In this document: positions 1-7,394 of the stretch, piece by piece
Numbering within the stretch: the stretch's first letter is position 1
Layout: every line of letters begins with the position of its first letter
Assembly: GCA_910588045.1 (NCBI GenBank)
Contig: CAJUPS010000009.1
Span: forward strand, 1-64,000
Length of the DNA: 64,000 nucleotides
Reading direction: 5' to 3'
From: an uncultured Oscillospiraceae bacterium
GTDB lineage: Bacteria > Bacillota > Clostridia > Oscillospirales > Oscillospiraceae
Position numbers and translations under genes: made by a program
The notes under the pieces: generated by a model
Databases searched by the model: none
Seen by the model: the letters and a program-made list of their open reading frames with translations, nothing else
What the model was told of the DNA's origin: nothing

Positions 1-225
1 GTTCACACAAAAAGTAGGCGCGGAGTCCGGGGCCGCGTAGGTCCCGGGCCTTCGATGAGAAACAAGTGGACGCCGCCCGAAGGGCGGCAGATTAAAAAAG
101 CGTTCGCGCGCGGAGCGCGCGAAGAAAAAAGCGGTTGCCGCCGCGCAGCGGCGGCGGATTAAAAACCGTTCGCGCCGTCCCGTCGCGAAGGAAGAGCGGT
201 GCGGCGCGCAGCGCCGCGAGTAAAA
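1..225. repeat. array of GC-rich hairpins with A/T tracts
   Basis: This stretch carries no convincing gene. It holds four short, near-perfect hairpins in a row at about 72-88, 103-123, 137-156 and 201-217. On the minus strand each is followed within a few bases by a run of T, so each has the shape of an intrinsic terminator. The first 30 bases contain AAAAGTAGGCGCGGAGTCC, whose reverse complement recurs near 15.21 kb inside another hairpin-rich gene-free stretch, which points to a dispersed repeat family. The array lies directly downstream, on the minus strand, of the T-box terminator. Small open frames here are compositional artefacts of the GC-rich repeats. Confidence 0.6.
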
Positions 226-264
226 AACAATGCTCCCGTCCCCTGACAAAGCGGGACGAGAGCA
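226..264 (-). terminator. T-box-associated intrinsic terminator
   Basis: On the minus strand a 13-bp stem (ATGCTCTCGTCCC paired with GGGACGGGAGCAT, one G-T pair) is followed by TTGTTTTTT. It sits about 25 nt downstream of the T-box sequence, the expected position for the terminator that competes with the antiterminator in this riboswitch class. Confidence 0.8.
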
Positions 265-530
265 TGACGATCCCAAGGTCATACTTCCGTGGTGCCACCC
301 ACATTCGGCCCCGCCGGAACGGCGGGAACCCTCCCGACCCTTTTTGGCGCGGTGGGTCAGACCGCGGACGTCTCCGTCCCCGCTCCGGCGCTGTCATTCC
401 CCCTGCCTGAACCCGTGGGCCGCTCCCACCCGGGGAGCATCCTCCCCGGCAACCCTCTCTGTCCGGTAGGGAGGGGTACTCTGTCGCCCTCCTCGCGGTG
501 TGCCGCTCTATTCAAAAAAATCCAATCCGT
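226..530 (-). promoter_or_regulatory. T-box leader (tRNA-sensing riboswitch)
   Basis: The minus strand at 301-287 reads TGGGTGGCACCACGG, matching the T-box consensus whose GGTGGCACCACG core forms the antiterminator with uncharged tRNA. A terminator follows at 264-226. Upstream, toward 530, the RNA folds into several GC-rich stems and contains AGTA (minus strand near 478) and CAGAGAG elements as in Stem I. The 3' side of that stem reads GGAATGACAGC, where the specifier codon should lie; GAC, ACA and AGC are all possible, so the amino acid is undetermined. The controlled gene must lie beyond the left edge, past the hairpin array. T-boxes normally control aminoacyl-tRNA synthetase, amino-acid biosynthesis or transport genes. 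Confidence 0.8.
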
Positions 531-547
531 AAAAAACAAAACAGATA

Positions 548-964
548 TTACTTCTTGTTGTACTTTTGCTTCGGATTGACGATGTTCCGCCAGTCCAGAT
601 CACCCCGGTCCATGCCTAACACCAGCATTTCAGCCGTGGCCACGTTGGACGCAAAGGGGATATTATTCTGGTCGCACAGCCGGGAAATATACAGAAGCTC
701 CTTCTCCATGGACGAGTCGTTGGGGTCCACAAAGAATAGCACCATGTCCATCTCATTATAGGCGATCCGCGCCCCGATCTGCTGACTGCCGCCGTGCTGG
801 CAGGTCAAAAACCGGTGTACATGCAGCCCCGTGGCTTCCATCACCATTTGGCCGGTGGTACTGGTGGCGCAAAGATTGTGCCGGGACAAGATCCCTGCAT
901 AGGCAGTACAGAACTGAACCATCAGATCCTTTTTGTTGTCATGGGACATGAGAGCAATATACAT
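548..964 (-). CDS. methylglyoxal synthase-like protein with altered active site
   Basis: This 138-residue protein has the length and fold pattern of methylglyoxal synthase (dihydroxyacetone phosphate to methylglyoxal plus phosphate). It shows the N-terminal SHDNKK, a CATSTTG phosphate-loop equivalent (residues 32-38), GGSQQIGA (58-65), FFVDP (77-81) and NIPFASNVATAE (101-112). However the E. coli catalytic base Asp71, in GGDQQ, is Ser60 here, and the position aligned with Asp101 is Glu89; the Ser65-Gly66 phosphate contact reads Thr-Cys. Enzyme activity is therefore doubtful. It follows the minD-like gene on the same strand, a pairing also known from other Clostridia. The fold assignment is firm, the reaction is not. 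Confidence 0.75.
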   Translation of the reverse strand: MYIALMSHDNKKDLMVQFCTAYAGILSRHNLCATSTTGQMVMEATGLHVHRFLTCQHGGSQQIGARIAYNEMDMVLFFVDPNDSSMEKELLYISRLCDQNNIPFASNVATAEMLVLGMDRGDLDWRNIVNPKQKYNKK

Positions 965-1050
965 AGGTTAGCCCATCCTTTCTCCGTTGCCTTTATGTCG
1001 TGTCTACAGCCCTAAAGGTACGGGCAGTATAGCAGAAGTAAAAAATATCG

Positions 1051-1794
1051 TTATCGTATCCGCATGAGCGCTACCCGCCGACCGTCCATTCGCTTCGCGA
1101 TATTTCGGTAGGCCCTTGCGGCACAGTTGTTGTTGGTGGACAGCAGCGGAATCCCCCGCCCCGCGTACAGCGGCATTGTCTCGTCCTCCGGGATTACCCC
1201 CAGCAGGGGCAGCCCCGCGCTGTCGATGGCGTCGTCGATGGTCTGGTGCAAGCTCTTCAGCAATTTCCGCTTGCAGCGGTTCACCACCAGGTGCACCTGT
1301 CCCCGTCCCAGCCATCCCAATTCCATGACCGTTCTCTGTGCGTCCCGCAGACTGCTGGCCTCGGTGGTGGTGACCACCACCGCCCGGTCCGCGCCCGTCA
1401 AAGCCAGCTGGAACCCACTGCCCAGTCCCGCCGGTGCGTCCACCAGACAGTAGTCAAACCGCCTCCTGATCTCCGGAAACAGTCCCCGGAATGCCTCTCT
1501 GTCCACATCAGTTGCCCCCAGTCTTGTCGGCGCGGTGAGCAGGTAGAGATTTTTCTGCTGGGGGTGTTGTACGGAGCCCTCCTCCAGGGAGCAGCCTCCG
1601 TTCATGACATCGGTAAAATCCATCACCGCCCGGTCCGTCATAGCCAACGCGATGTCCAGGTTCCGCAGCCCCACGTCGCAGTCCAGACAGAGGGTAGGAT
1701 GTCCCAACTGGGCAAGCGCCATGCCTACATTTGCGGTAAACGAGGTTTTACCCGTGCCGCCCTTGCCGGACACTACGGCGATGACCTGGCCCAT
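1051..1794 (-). CDS. minD: MinD-like septum-site ATPase
   Basis: This is a 247-residue ParA/MinD-family ATPase. It has a deviant Walker A SGKGGTGKTS (residues 9-18, signature Lys11), the MinD-type DCDVGLRNLD (39-48), and a Walker B-like LVDAPAG (117-123). MinD places MinC at cell poles to block aberrant division. The ATG at 1794 is chosen because AAGGAGG stands 8-9 nt upstream; a longer frame to 1863 would run into the end of rsmG. The C-terminus lacks an obvious extended amphipathic membrane helix like that of Bacillus MinD, and no minC or minE is in the window. A role in division-site or other polar positioning is inferred from family and motif. Confidence 0.8.
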   Translation of the reverse strand: MGQVIAVVSGKGGTGKTSFTANVGMALAQLGHPTLCLDCDVGLRNLDIALAMTDRAVMDFTDVMNGGCSLEEGSVQHPQQKNLYLLTAPTRLGATDVDREAFRGLFPEIRRRFDYCLVDAPAGLGSGFQLALTGADRAVVVTTTEASSLRDAQRTVMELGWLGRGQVHLVVNRCKRKLLKSLHQTIDDAIDSAGLPLLGVIPEDETMPLYAGRGIPLLSTNNNCAARAYRNIAKRMDGRRVALMRIR

Positions 1795-1834
1795 GGGGCC
1801 GCCTCCTTCCCGGCGCGGCGTATGTCCGCGCGCT

Positions 1835-2524
1835 CTATAGTGGTTGCTTCTTGATTTGCGCAAATCTCCTCGGATATTTTTTCGGGGTGGGGGAGACCTT
1901 CCGGACCGCGACGATCCGGTGCACGACCTCCGTGCCCGGGACCGTGTAGTCTCTGACCCAGTCCAGCTTTCCCCCCAGGATTCCGACGGCCCTCTTCGCT
2001 CCGTCGATTTCCTCCCCGGAATTGGCGGATTTCATGGCCAGCATCATGCCGCCCACCTTTACCAGCGGCAGACACAGCTCACACAGCACGGGGAGTGCGG
2101 CCACGGCCCTGCTGGAGGCATAGTCAAAGCGCTCCCGCTCTCCAAACTCCTCCGCCCGCGCGTGGACGCACGTCACGTTCTCCAGCCCCAGACGGCCGCA
2201 GGCCTCCCTCAGAAAGTCCACCCGTTTTCCCAGGCTGTCCAGCAGCGTGACCTCCAGCCCCGGCCGCGCGATGGCGACCGGCACGCCGGGGAACCCCGCC
2301 CCGCAGCCCACGTCAATGAGTCTGCCCTCCTCCAGCCCCGCCAGTTTGACCAGCGCCAGGCTGTCCAGCAGGTGCAGCGCCGCCACCTCCTTGGGCGCGG
2401 TGATGGCGGTCAGGTTCATGACCTGATTCCGTTCCAGCACCATTTCCGCAAAGGCCGCCAGCCTGGGGATGAGCTCCCCGCTCATCCCCAGCTCAGGCAG
2501 GCCCTGTTCCAGGGTTTCTCTCAT
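1835..2524 (-). CDS. rsmG: 16S rRNA (guanine(527)-N7)-methyltransferase RsmG
   Basis: This 229-residue protein (formerly GidB) methylates N7 of G527 in 16S rRNA using S-adenosylmethionine. It shows the SAM-binding glycine motif LIDVGCGAGFPGVPVAI near residues 69-85, the following DSLGKRVDFL, and VTCVHARAEEF. The conserved N-terminal MNLTAI lies near residues 37-42. Its start overlaps the mscL stop by 4 nt, so the two are probably translationally coupled. Position next to parA/parB is a conserved origin-proximal arrangement in bacteria. Loss of this gene is known to give low-level streptomycin resistance. Confidence 0.95.
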   Translation of the reverse strand: MRETLEQGLPELGMSGELIPRLAAFAEMVLERNQVMNLTAITAPKEVAALHLLDSLALVKLAGLEEGRLIDVGCGAGFPGVPVAIARPGLEVTLLDSLGKRVDFLREACGRLGLENVTCVHARAEEFGERERFDYASSRAVAALPVLCELCLPLVKVGGMMLAMKSANSGEEIDGAKRAVGILGGKLDWVRDYTVPGTEVVHRIVAVRKVSPTPKKYPRRFAQIKKQPL

Positions 2525-2919
2525 TGCTTCTGCTGTTGCAGCAGGTCCCGGATCTCCGTCAGGAGCTTCTCCTCATTGGAGGGACCCGGCGGCGGGGGAG
2601 GGGGGGTCTCTGTTTTCCGGGAGAGCCGGTTGATGCCCTTCACCAGGCAGAACACCACGAAGGCCATCACCAGGAAATTCAGGATGGCGTTGATGAAGCT
2701 CCCCAGCATCAGCTCCCCGCCTCCGGGGAGACGAAAGGTGAGGGATTCCACCAATGCCGTACCGTCTCCGGCAAACATGCCCAGAATGGGGTTGATGATG
2801 TCGTTGATGAGCGAGTTGGTAATAGCGCTGAACGCGCCGCCCACGATGACGCCCACCGCCAGGTCCATCACGTTCCCCCGCATGGCGAACTCTTTGAACT
2901 CCTGCAAAAACTTTTTCAT
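2521..2919 (-). CDS. mscL: large-conductance mechanosensitive channel MscL
   Basis: This 132-residue membrane protein forms the homopentameric channel that opens under membrane tension to release solutes during hypo-osmotic shock. The N-terminal amphipathic helix FKEFAMRGNVMDLAVG and the first transmembrane pore helix with VGGAFSAI are canonical. A second transmembrane helix covers about residues 75-98, and the C-terminal helical bundle segment ends in EIRDLLQQQ after a run of seven prolines (about 107-113). An AAGGAG site precedes the ATG at 2919. The gene overlaps rsmG by 4 nt. Confidence 0.95.
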   Translation of the reverse strand: MKKFLQEFKEFAMRGNVMDLAVGVIVGGAFSAITNSLINDIINPILGMFAGDGTALVESLTFRLPGGGELMLGSFINAILNFLVMAFVVFCLVKGINRLSRKTETPPPPPPGPSNEEKLLTEIRDLLQQQKQ

Positions 2920-2954
2920 TTCAACCGGCTCCTTTTATCCTTGGCAGTAGGTGA

Positions 2955-3389
2955 TTATTCCGCGTTCGGCGCCTCAGGGTCCGCGATTTCCTCCGCCGCC
3001 TCGGCCACGGTCTCCACGGCCTCCTCCACAACTTCGCCCGCCTTCTCGGCGGCCTGTTCCACTGCCTCCGCCACGTTTTCCTTCACCTCTTCTGCGGCAG
3101 CCGCCACGTCCTCCACGACCGGGACAGCGTATTCGACGCTCAGATCGTCGCTGAACAGATGGGGCTCGTCTTTCTTCTCGGCGGCGGTCAGCAGCTTCGA
3201 GGTCAGGGTGCCCTCTCCCAGATTGATGTCGATGGCGCGCTTGTCCCCGTTCTCACCGGGAGCGCTGGTGATGCGCCACAGGAGCGCCTGATAGCTGTTT
3301 TCTCCGGTTTCCGCATTCTTCTCCACCTTGTAGGGGGTCAGACCTGCTGCCAGTGCGCCCAGACCAAGAATTTTCCAGAATTTTTTCAT
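2955..3389 (-). CDS. small Ala/Glu-rich helical protein of unknown function
   Basis: This 144-residue protein begins with a short hydrophobic stretch (MKKFWKILGLGALAAGL) that could be a weak signal or membrane anchor. A compact middle part (about 20-85) follows, then a long Ala/Glu/Val-rich tail (about 90-140) predicted to be one amphipathic helix or coiled coil, reminiscent of LEA-type or apolipophorin-like helices. AAGGAG lies 10 nt before the ATG. It lies just upstream of mscL on the same strand with a 35-nt gap, so a membrane or osmotic-stress role is possible, but no family was recognised. Confidence 0.65.
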   Translation of the reverse strand: MKKFWKILGLGALAAGLTPYKVEKNAETGENSYQALLWRITSAPGENGDKRAIDINLGEGTLTSKLLTAAEKKDEPHLFSDDLSVEYAVPVVEDVAAAAEEVKENVAEAVEQAAEKAGEVVEEAVETVAEAAEEIADPEAPNAE

Positions 3390-3427
3390 ATCATGCTCTC
3401 CTTTTCCGAATGAATTAGTAGGTATTC

Positions 3428-3467
3428 ATTCTTTTTCTTGAAAGAAAAAGAATCAAAAAGAACTTTT
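3428..3467. repeat. hairpin repeat copy 1 (downstream of serS)
   Basis: ATTCTTTTTCTTGAAAGAAAAAGAAT is a near-perfect inverted repeat followed by CAAAAAGAACTTT. Almost the same 40 bases recur on the opposite strand at 23823-23863. It lies 20 nt past the serS stop and can serve as an intrinsic terminator. Confidence 0.6.
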
Positions 3468-3487
3468 TGACGGCAACTCACGTTGCC

Positions 3488-4792
3488 TTAATGGGCGGGG
3501 GTCAGGACTTCCTTGCCGCCCATGTAGGGGCGCAGGGCCTCCGGGACCCTCACGCTGCCGTCCGCCTGCAAGTTGTTCTCCAGAAAGGCGATGAGCATCC
3601 GGGGCGGCGCTACTACGGTATTGTTCAATGTATGCGGCAGATAGTTCTTTCCGTCCTCCCCCTTGACCCGGATCTTAAGCCGCCGGGCCTGGGCGTCGCC
3701 CATATTGGCGCAGGAACAGACCTCGAAATACTTCTTCTGCCGGGGGCTCCACGCCTCGATGTCGCAGCTCTTGACCTTCAGGTCCGCCAGGTCCCCGGAG
3801 CAGCACTCCAGCTGCCTTACCGGAATATCCAGACTGCGGAACAGTTCCACGCTGAACCGCCACAGCTTCTCATACCAGGCCATGGAGTCCTCCGGCTTGC
3901 AGACCACGATCATCTCCTGCTTTTCAAACTGATGGATCCGGTATACGCCCCGCTCCTCGATGCCGTGGGCGCCCTTCTCCTTCCGGAAGCAGGGGGAGTA
4001 GCTGGTCAGGGTCTGGGGGAGGGAGGACTCCGGCAAAATCTGGTCAATGAACCGGCCCACCATGGAGTGCTCGCTGGTGCCGATAAGATACAGGTCCTCG
4101 CCCTCGATTTTGTACATCATGGCGTCCATGTCCGTCTGGCTCATGACGCCCTCCACCACGTTCCCGTGGATCATGAACGGCGGGATACAGTAGGTGAAGC
4201 CCTTTCCGATCATGAAATCCCTGGCGTAGGCCAGCACCGCCTCATGGAGTCTTGCAATGTCCCCCATTAAGTAGTAGAACCCGTTTCCGGCCACTCGCCC
4301 GGCGGCGTCCATGTCGATGCCGTCAAATCGCTCCATGATCTCGGTGTGGTAGGGGATCTCAAAGTCCGGCACCACCGGCTCGCCGAACCGCTCCAGCTCC
4401 ACGTTGGCGCTGTCGTCCGGCCCGATGGGCACCGAGGGGTCGATGATGTTGGGGATGACTAGCAGGATTTTGTGGAGCTCCCCCTCCAGCTCGGCCTCTT
4501 TCCGCTCCAGCTCCGCCAGCCGCTCGGCATTGGCCTTTACCTTGGCCTTGACGGCCTCGGCCTCCTCCAGCTTCGAGGGGTCCTTTTTGGCCTGCCCCAT
4601 GAGCATACCGACCTGTTTGCTGAGGGAGTTCCGCTGGGCCCGCAGCTCGCTGGCCTCTGTGATGGACCTTCTGTTCTCCGCGTCCAGCTCCAGCAGCCGA
4701 TCCACCAGCGGCAGCTTTTCCTCCTGAAATTTCTTTCTGATATTTTCCTTGACTGCCTCCGGGTTTTCCCGGATAAATTTGATGTCAAGCAA
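3488..4792 (-). CDS. serS: seryl-tRNA synthetase
   Basis: This 434-residue class II synthetase charges tRNA-Ser with serine. The N-terminal long antiparallel coiled coil that grips the tRNA variable arm covers about residues 30-105. The catalytic core carries motif 2 (CFRKEKGAHGIEERG, about 269-283) and motif 3 (NTVVAPPRMLIAFLEN, about 390-405). The start is a TTG at 4792: AAGGAGG lies 8 nt upstream, and the nearest ATG is out of frame and stops after four codons. No T-box precedes it. It follows parB on the same strand across a 100-nt gap that holds a parS site. Confidence 0.95.
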   Translation of the reverse strand: MLDIKFIRENPEAVKENIRKKFQEEKLPLVDRLLELDAENRRSITEASELRAQRNSLSKQVGMLMGQAKKDPSKLEEAEAVKAKVKANAERLAELERKEAELEGELHKILLVIPNIIDPSVPIGPDDSANVELERFGEPVVPDFEIPYHTEIMERFDGIDMDAAGRVAGNGFYYLMGDIARLHEAVLAYARDFMIGKGFTYCIPPFMIHGNVVEGVMSQTDMDAMMYKIEGEDLYLIGTSEHSMVGRFIDQILPESSLPQTLTSYSPCFRKEKGAHGIEERGVYRIHQFEKQEMIVVCKPEDSMAWYEKLWRFSVELFRSLDIPVRQLECCSGDLADLKVKSCDIEAWSPRQKKYFEVCSCANMGDAQARRLKIRVKGEDGKNYLPHTLNNTVVAPPRMLIAFLENNLQADGSVRVPEALRPYMGGKEVLTPAH

Positions 4793-4878
4793 GGGTCATT
4801 CCTCCTTGTCTGCCGCCGCCTCCGGCGTCAGGTATAGATTTCTCTTTCTGGCGGGGGCAACCGGGGTTGCCCTGCCTG

Positions 4879-4894
4879 TGTTCCACGTGGAACA
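4879..4894. promoter_or_regulatory. parS: parS site 1
   Basis: TGTTCCACGTGGAACA is a perfect 16-bp palindrome differing by one base from the Bacillus parS site (TGTTCCACGTGAAACA). It lies between parB and serS. ParB nucleates on such sites and spreads to condense and segregate the origin region. Identical copies occur at 7343 and 8967. Confidence 0.9.
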
Positions 4895-4896
4895 TC

Positions 4897-5760
4897 CTAT
4901 TTTCCCAGTCCCTCCAGGGCCTCCAGCAGGTCGTTGAGGTCGTCCACGCCGTAGTATTCGATCTCTATTTTCCCCTTTTTCTTCCCCTGAGAGATCCGAC
5001 AGGCTCTTCCCAGCCTGGTGGAGAGGGACTTTGCCGCCTCAGCGGCGTAGTCCACCGCGGGAACCTCTGGTTTCTCCTTTTCTTCCTTTTTCTCCTCGGA
5101 CAGCATCCGCTTGACCAGTTGCTCTGTCTCCCGGACGCTGAGCTTCCGCCTCTCGATCTCCCCCACGGCCTTCACGCGCTGGGAAGGGGAGAGGGGGAGG
5201 ATGACCTTGGCGTGTCCCACGGAGAGCGCCCCTGACTCCACCATCCGCTGGATGGAGAAGTGCAGGTCCAGCAGCCGCAGGGCGTTGGCCACGGCGCTGC
5301 GGGATTTCCCCACGCTCTCCGCCACCTCTGCCTGGGTCATGCCGTAGTCCTCCATCAGCGACTGGAAGCCCTTGGCCTCCTCGATGGGGTTCAGGTCCTC
5401 CCGCTGAAGGTTTTCGATCATGGCCAGCTCCATGGCCATCCGGTCGTCGGCCTCGATGATGACCGCCGGAACCTCCTCCAGCCCGGCCATCCGTGCGGCC
5501 CGCCAGCGCCGCTCCCCGGCGATGATCTGATAGTACCCGCTGGCCAGCTGCCGCACGGTCAGCGGCTGGATCAACCCGTGCTGCCGGATGGACGCCGCCA
5601 GCTCCTCGAGCTTCTCCTGGTCGAAGTTTTTTCGGGGCTGATTTTTGCAGCTCTCGATCTGAGAGACCGGCAGAGTGGAGGACGGTGTGGAAAAGTCGGC
5701 GGAAAAGTCCTCTCCCAGCAGGGCGCTGAGGCCCTTTCCCATCCCTTTTTCTTTTGCCAC
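4897..5760 (-). CDS. parB: chromosome partitioning protein ParB (Spo0J)
   Basis: This 287-residue ParB-family CTPase is a DNA clamp that loads at parS. It has the N-terminal GKGLSALLG motif that stimulates ParA ATPase, the CTP-binding ParB/Srx fold with IIAGERRWRAAR (residues 79-90), and a central helix-turn-helix with TQAEVAESVGKSRSAV. A charged linker and C-terminal dimerisation domain follow. The start is taken as GTG at 5760 because GGAGG sits 8 nt upstream; an upstream in-frame ATG at 5796 lacks such spacing. It is adjacent to parA and near three parS sites, so it is a chromosomal, origin-linked system. Confidence 0.95.
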   Translation of the reverse strand: MAKEKGMGKGLSALLGEDFSADFSTPSSTLPVSQIESCKNQPRKNFDQEKLEELAASIRQHGLIQPLTVRQLASGYYQIIAGERRWRAARMAGLEEVPAVIIEADDRMAMELAMIENLQREDLNPIEEAKGFQSLMEDYGMTQAEVAESVGKSRSAVANALRLLDLHFSIQRMVESGALSVGHAKVILPLSPSQRVKAVGEIERRKLSVRETEQLVKRMLSEEKKEEKEKPEVPAVDYAAEAAKSLSTRLGRACRISQGKKKGKIEIEYYGVDDLNDLLEALEGLGK

Positions 5761-5800
5761 AGCGTGTCCCTCCTTCCATATGATACGCGTTTCCAAAGCA

Positions 5801-6559
5801 TTACTTCCGGTTCTTCTTCAAAAATTCATCCGCCAGGGCGGCGTAGGCTTCGCAGCCCCGGCTCGTCCGGTCGTAGGCGCAGATGGGTTTCCCATGGCTG
5901 GGGGCTTCACTGAGCCGCACGTTCCGAGGGATCACCGTGCTGTAAACCTTCCCGGGGAAGAACCGCTTGACCTCCTCCGCTACCTGTAGCGCCAGATTCG
6001 TCCTGCTGTCGTACATGGTCAGCAGCACGCCCTCTACCACCAGGTGGGGATTCAGCCCCCGCCGCACCGCCCGAATGGTATACATCAGATCGCTCAGTCC
6101 CTCCAGGGCGAAGTATTCGCTCTGGACCGGCACGAGCGCACTGTCCGCGGCGCACAGTCCATTCAATGTCAGCAGCTCCAGGGAGGGCGGACAGTCGATG
6201 AATATGTAATCGTACTTCGGCGCTAATTTCTCCAGCGCCTTCCGCAGCAGGTGCTCCCGGTCCTGGAGGCCCACCAGTTCCACGCCTGCGCCCGCCAATC
6301 CCTTGGAGGAGGGGAGCACGTCGCCGTACCGGGTGGACACCACCCGTTTTTCCGGCTCCACGTCGTTGAGCAGCACGTCGTAGATCCCGAGGGAAAGGGA
6401 TTTGTCCACGCCCATGCCGGATGTGGCGTTGGCCTGGGGGTCGAAGTCGCAGAGGAGAACCTTTTGCCCCTTTTCCCGCAGCGCGGCCGTCAAGCTGACG
6501 CAGGTGGTTGTCTTGCCCACGCCGCCCTTCTGATTTACAACGGTAATGATTTTGCCCAT
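5801..6559 (-). CDS. parA: chromosome partitioning ATPase ParA (Soj)
   Basis: This 252-residue ParA-type ATPase has the deviant Walker A NQKGGVGKTTT (residues 9-19), DFDPQANATSG, and Walker B FIDCPPSL. It works with ParB-parS to separate replicated origins; in Bacillus Soj also regulates DnaA. The ATG at 6559 is preceded by GGAGG with a 7-nt spacer, so the upstream in-frame ATG at 6583 is not used. It is the first gene of the parA-parB(-serS) minus-strand run, with a good promoter just upstream. Confidence 0.95.
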   Translation of the reverse strand: MGKIITVVNQKGGVGKTTTCVSLTAALREKGQKVLLCDFDPQANATSGMGVDKSLSLGIYDVLLNDVEPEKRVVSTRYGDVLPSSKGLAGAGVELVGLQDREHLLRKALEKLAPKYDYIFIDCPPSLELLTLNGLCAADSALVPVQSEYFALEGLSDLMYTIRAVRRGLNPHLVVEGVLLTMYDSRTNLALQVAEEVKRFFPGKVYSTVIPRNVRLSEAPSHGKPICAYDRTSRGCEAYAALADEFLKKNRK

Positions 6560-6617
6560 ATAGCCGCCTCCGGGAGAGGGCACGCTGCCCCAGTTTTATC
6601 AATTAGCATATAATGGT

Positions 6618-6645
6618 AGTATAACACAAAAAACCGACATTTCAA
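6618..6645 (-). promoter_or_regulatory. promoter of parA
   Basis: On the minus strand TTGAAA (6645-6640) and TATACT (6623-6618) are separated by 16 bp, a good sigma-A match, about 60 nt upstream of the parA start codon. Confidence 0.65.
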
Positions 6646-6738
6646 CAGGGAAAACGAATTTTTTTATAAAATTTACGTGAACAACTCCGGTTGCTGCGGC
6701 CAAAGGTGACATCTCTGTGGAAGGGACCGATAACGCAC

Positions 6739-6767
6739 TTGACTTGACAAACAGGGCGTAGTATAGT
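6739..6767 (+). promoter_or_regulatory. promoter of the GNAT gene
   Basis: TTGACT (6739-6744) and TATAGT (6762-6767) with a 17-bp spacer. The implied transcription start near 6774 rules out the ATG at 6776 as the start codon and supports the one at 6818. Confidence 0.7.
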
Positions 6768-6817
6768 GACTCTCTATGTTGAAATCCATTTCATTTGAAA
6801 GAGAGGGATATTGTAAG

Positions 6818-7330
6818 ATGATCCTTGAAACAGAGCGCCTGTACCTCCGGGAGCTGACCCAGGAGGATTTCCCGTTCCTGTGCGCCATCCTCCAGGACGA
6901 GAAGACCATGTACGCCTACGAGGGCGCTTTCACCGTTTCGGAGGTGCAGGCGTGGCTTGACCGGCAGCGGGACCGCTATCAGGAGTATGGGTTCGGACTC
7001 TGGGCGGTGGTCCTGAAGGAGACGGACGAAATGATCGGCCAGTGCGGCCTGACCATGCAGCCCTGGAAGGACCGTGAGCTCTTGGAGATCGGCTACCTCT
7101 TCCGCCGGGACTGCTGGCACCACGGCTATGCAACCGAGGTTGCACGGGCCTGTAAGCGCTACGCCTTTGAGACGCTGCAAGCGGAGGAGGTCTGCTCCAT
7201 CATCCGGGACACCAATACCGCGTCCCAGCAGGTTGCCCTCCGAAACGGCATGACCCCTGTGGACCAGTGGGTGAAGCACTTCCGCGGCGTGGATATGCCC
7301 CATATCCGCTATGTTGTCCGCAAGGTATGA
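6818..7330 (+). CDS. GNAT-family N-acetyltransferase
   Basis: This 170-residue acetyltransferase is of the RimJ/RimL type, transferring acetyl from acetyl-CoA to an amino group of a protein or small molecule. The pattern is typical: LETERLYLRELTQEDF at the N-terminus, IGQCGL in beta-4, and the acetyl-CoA loop in FRRDCWHHGYATE followed by ICSIIRDTN-like and ASQQVALRNGM segments. The ATG at 6818 is used because GAGAGGG lies about 10 nt upstream. It is transcribed away from parA and ends 12 nt before parS site 2. The substrate cannot be deduced. Confidence 0.85.
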   Translation: MILETERLYLRELTQEDFPFLCAILQDEKTMYAYEGAFTVSEVQAWLDRQRDRYQEYGFGLWAVVLKETDEMIGQCGLTMQPWKDRELLEIGYLFRRDCWHHGYATEVARACKRYAFETLQAEEVCSIIRDTNTASQQVALRNGMTPVDQWVKHFRGVDMPHIRYVVRKV

Positions 7331-7342
7331 AATTCTCCCAAA

Positions 7343-7358
7343 TGTTCCACGTGGAACA
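7343..7358. promoter_or_regulatory. parS: parS site 2
   Basis: TGTTCCACGTGGAACA, identical to sites 1 and 3, 12 nt past the GNAT stop codon and between convergent genes. Confidence 0.9.
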
Positions 7359-7394
7359 TTCCACTTCCTGATCCTTTTCACCCTCCACGCGGTT

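Noticed and set aside
6600..6780. Possible oriC in the AT-rich gap between parA and the GNAT gene
   Set aside because: I saw no cluster of DnaA boxes (TTATCCACA-like) here, only two divergent promoters.
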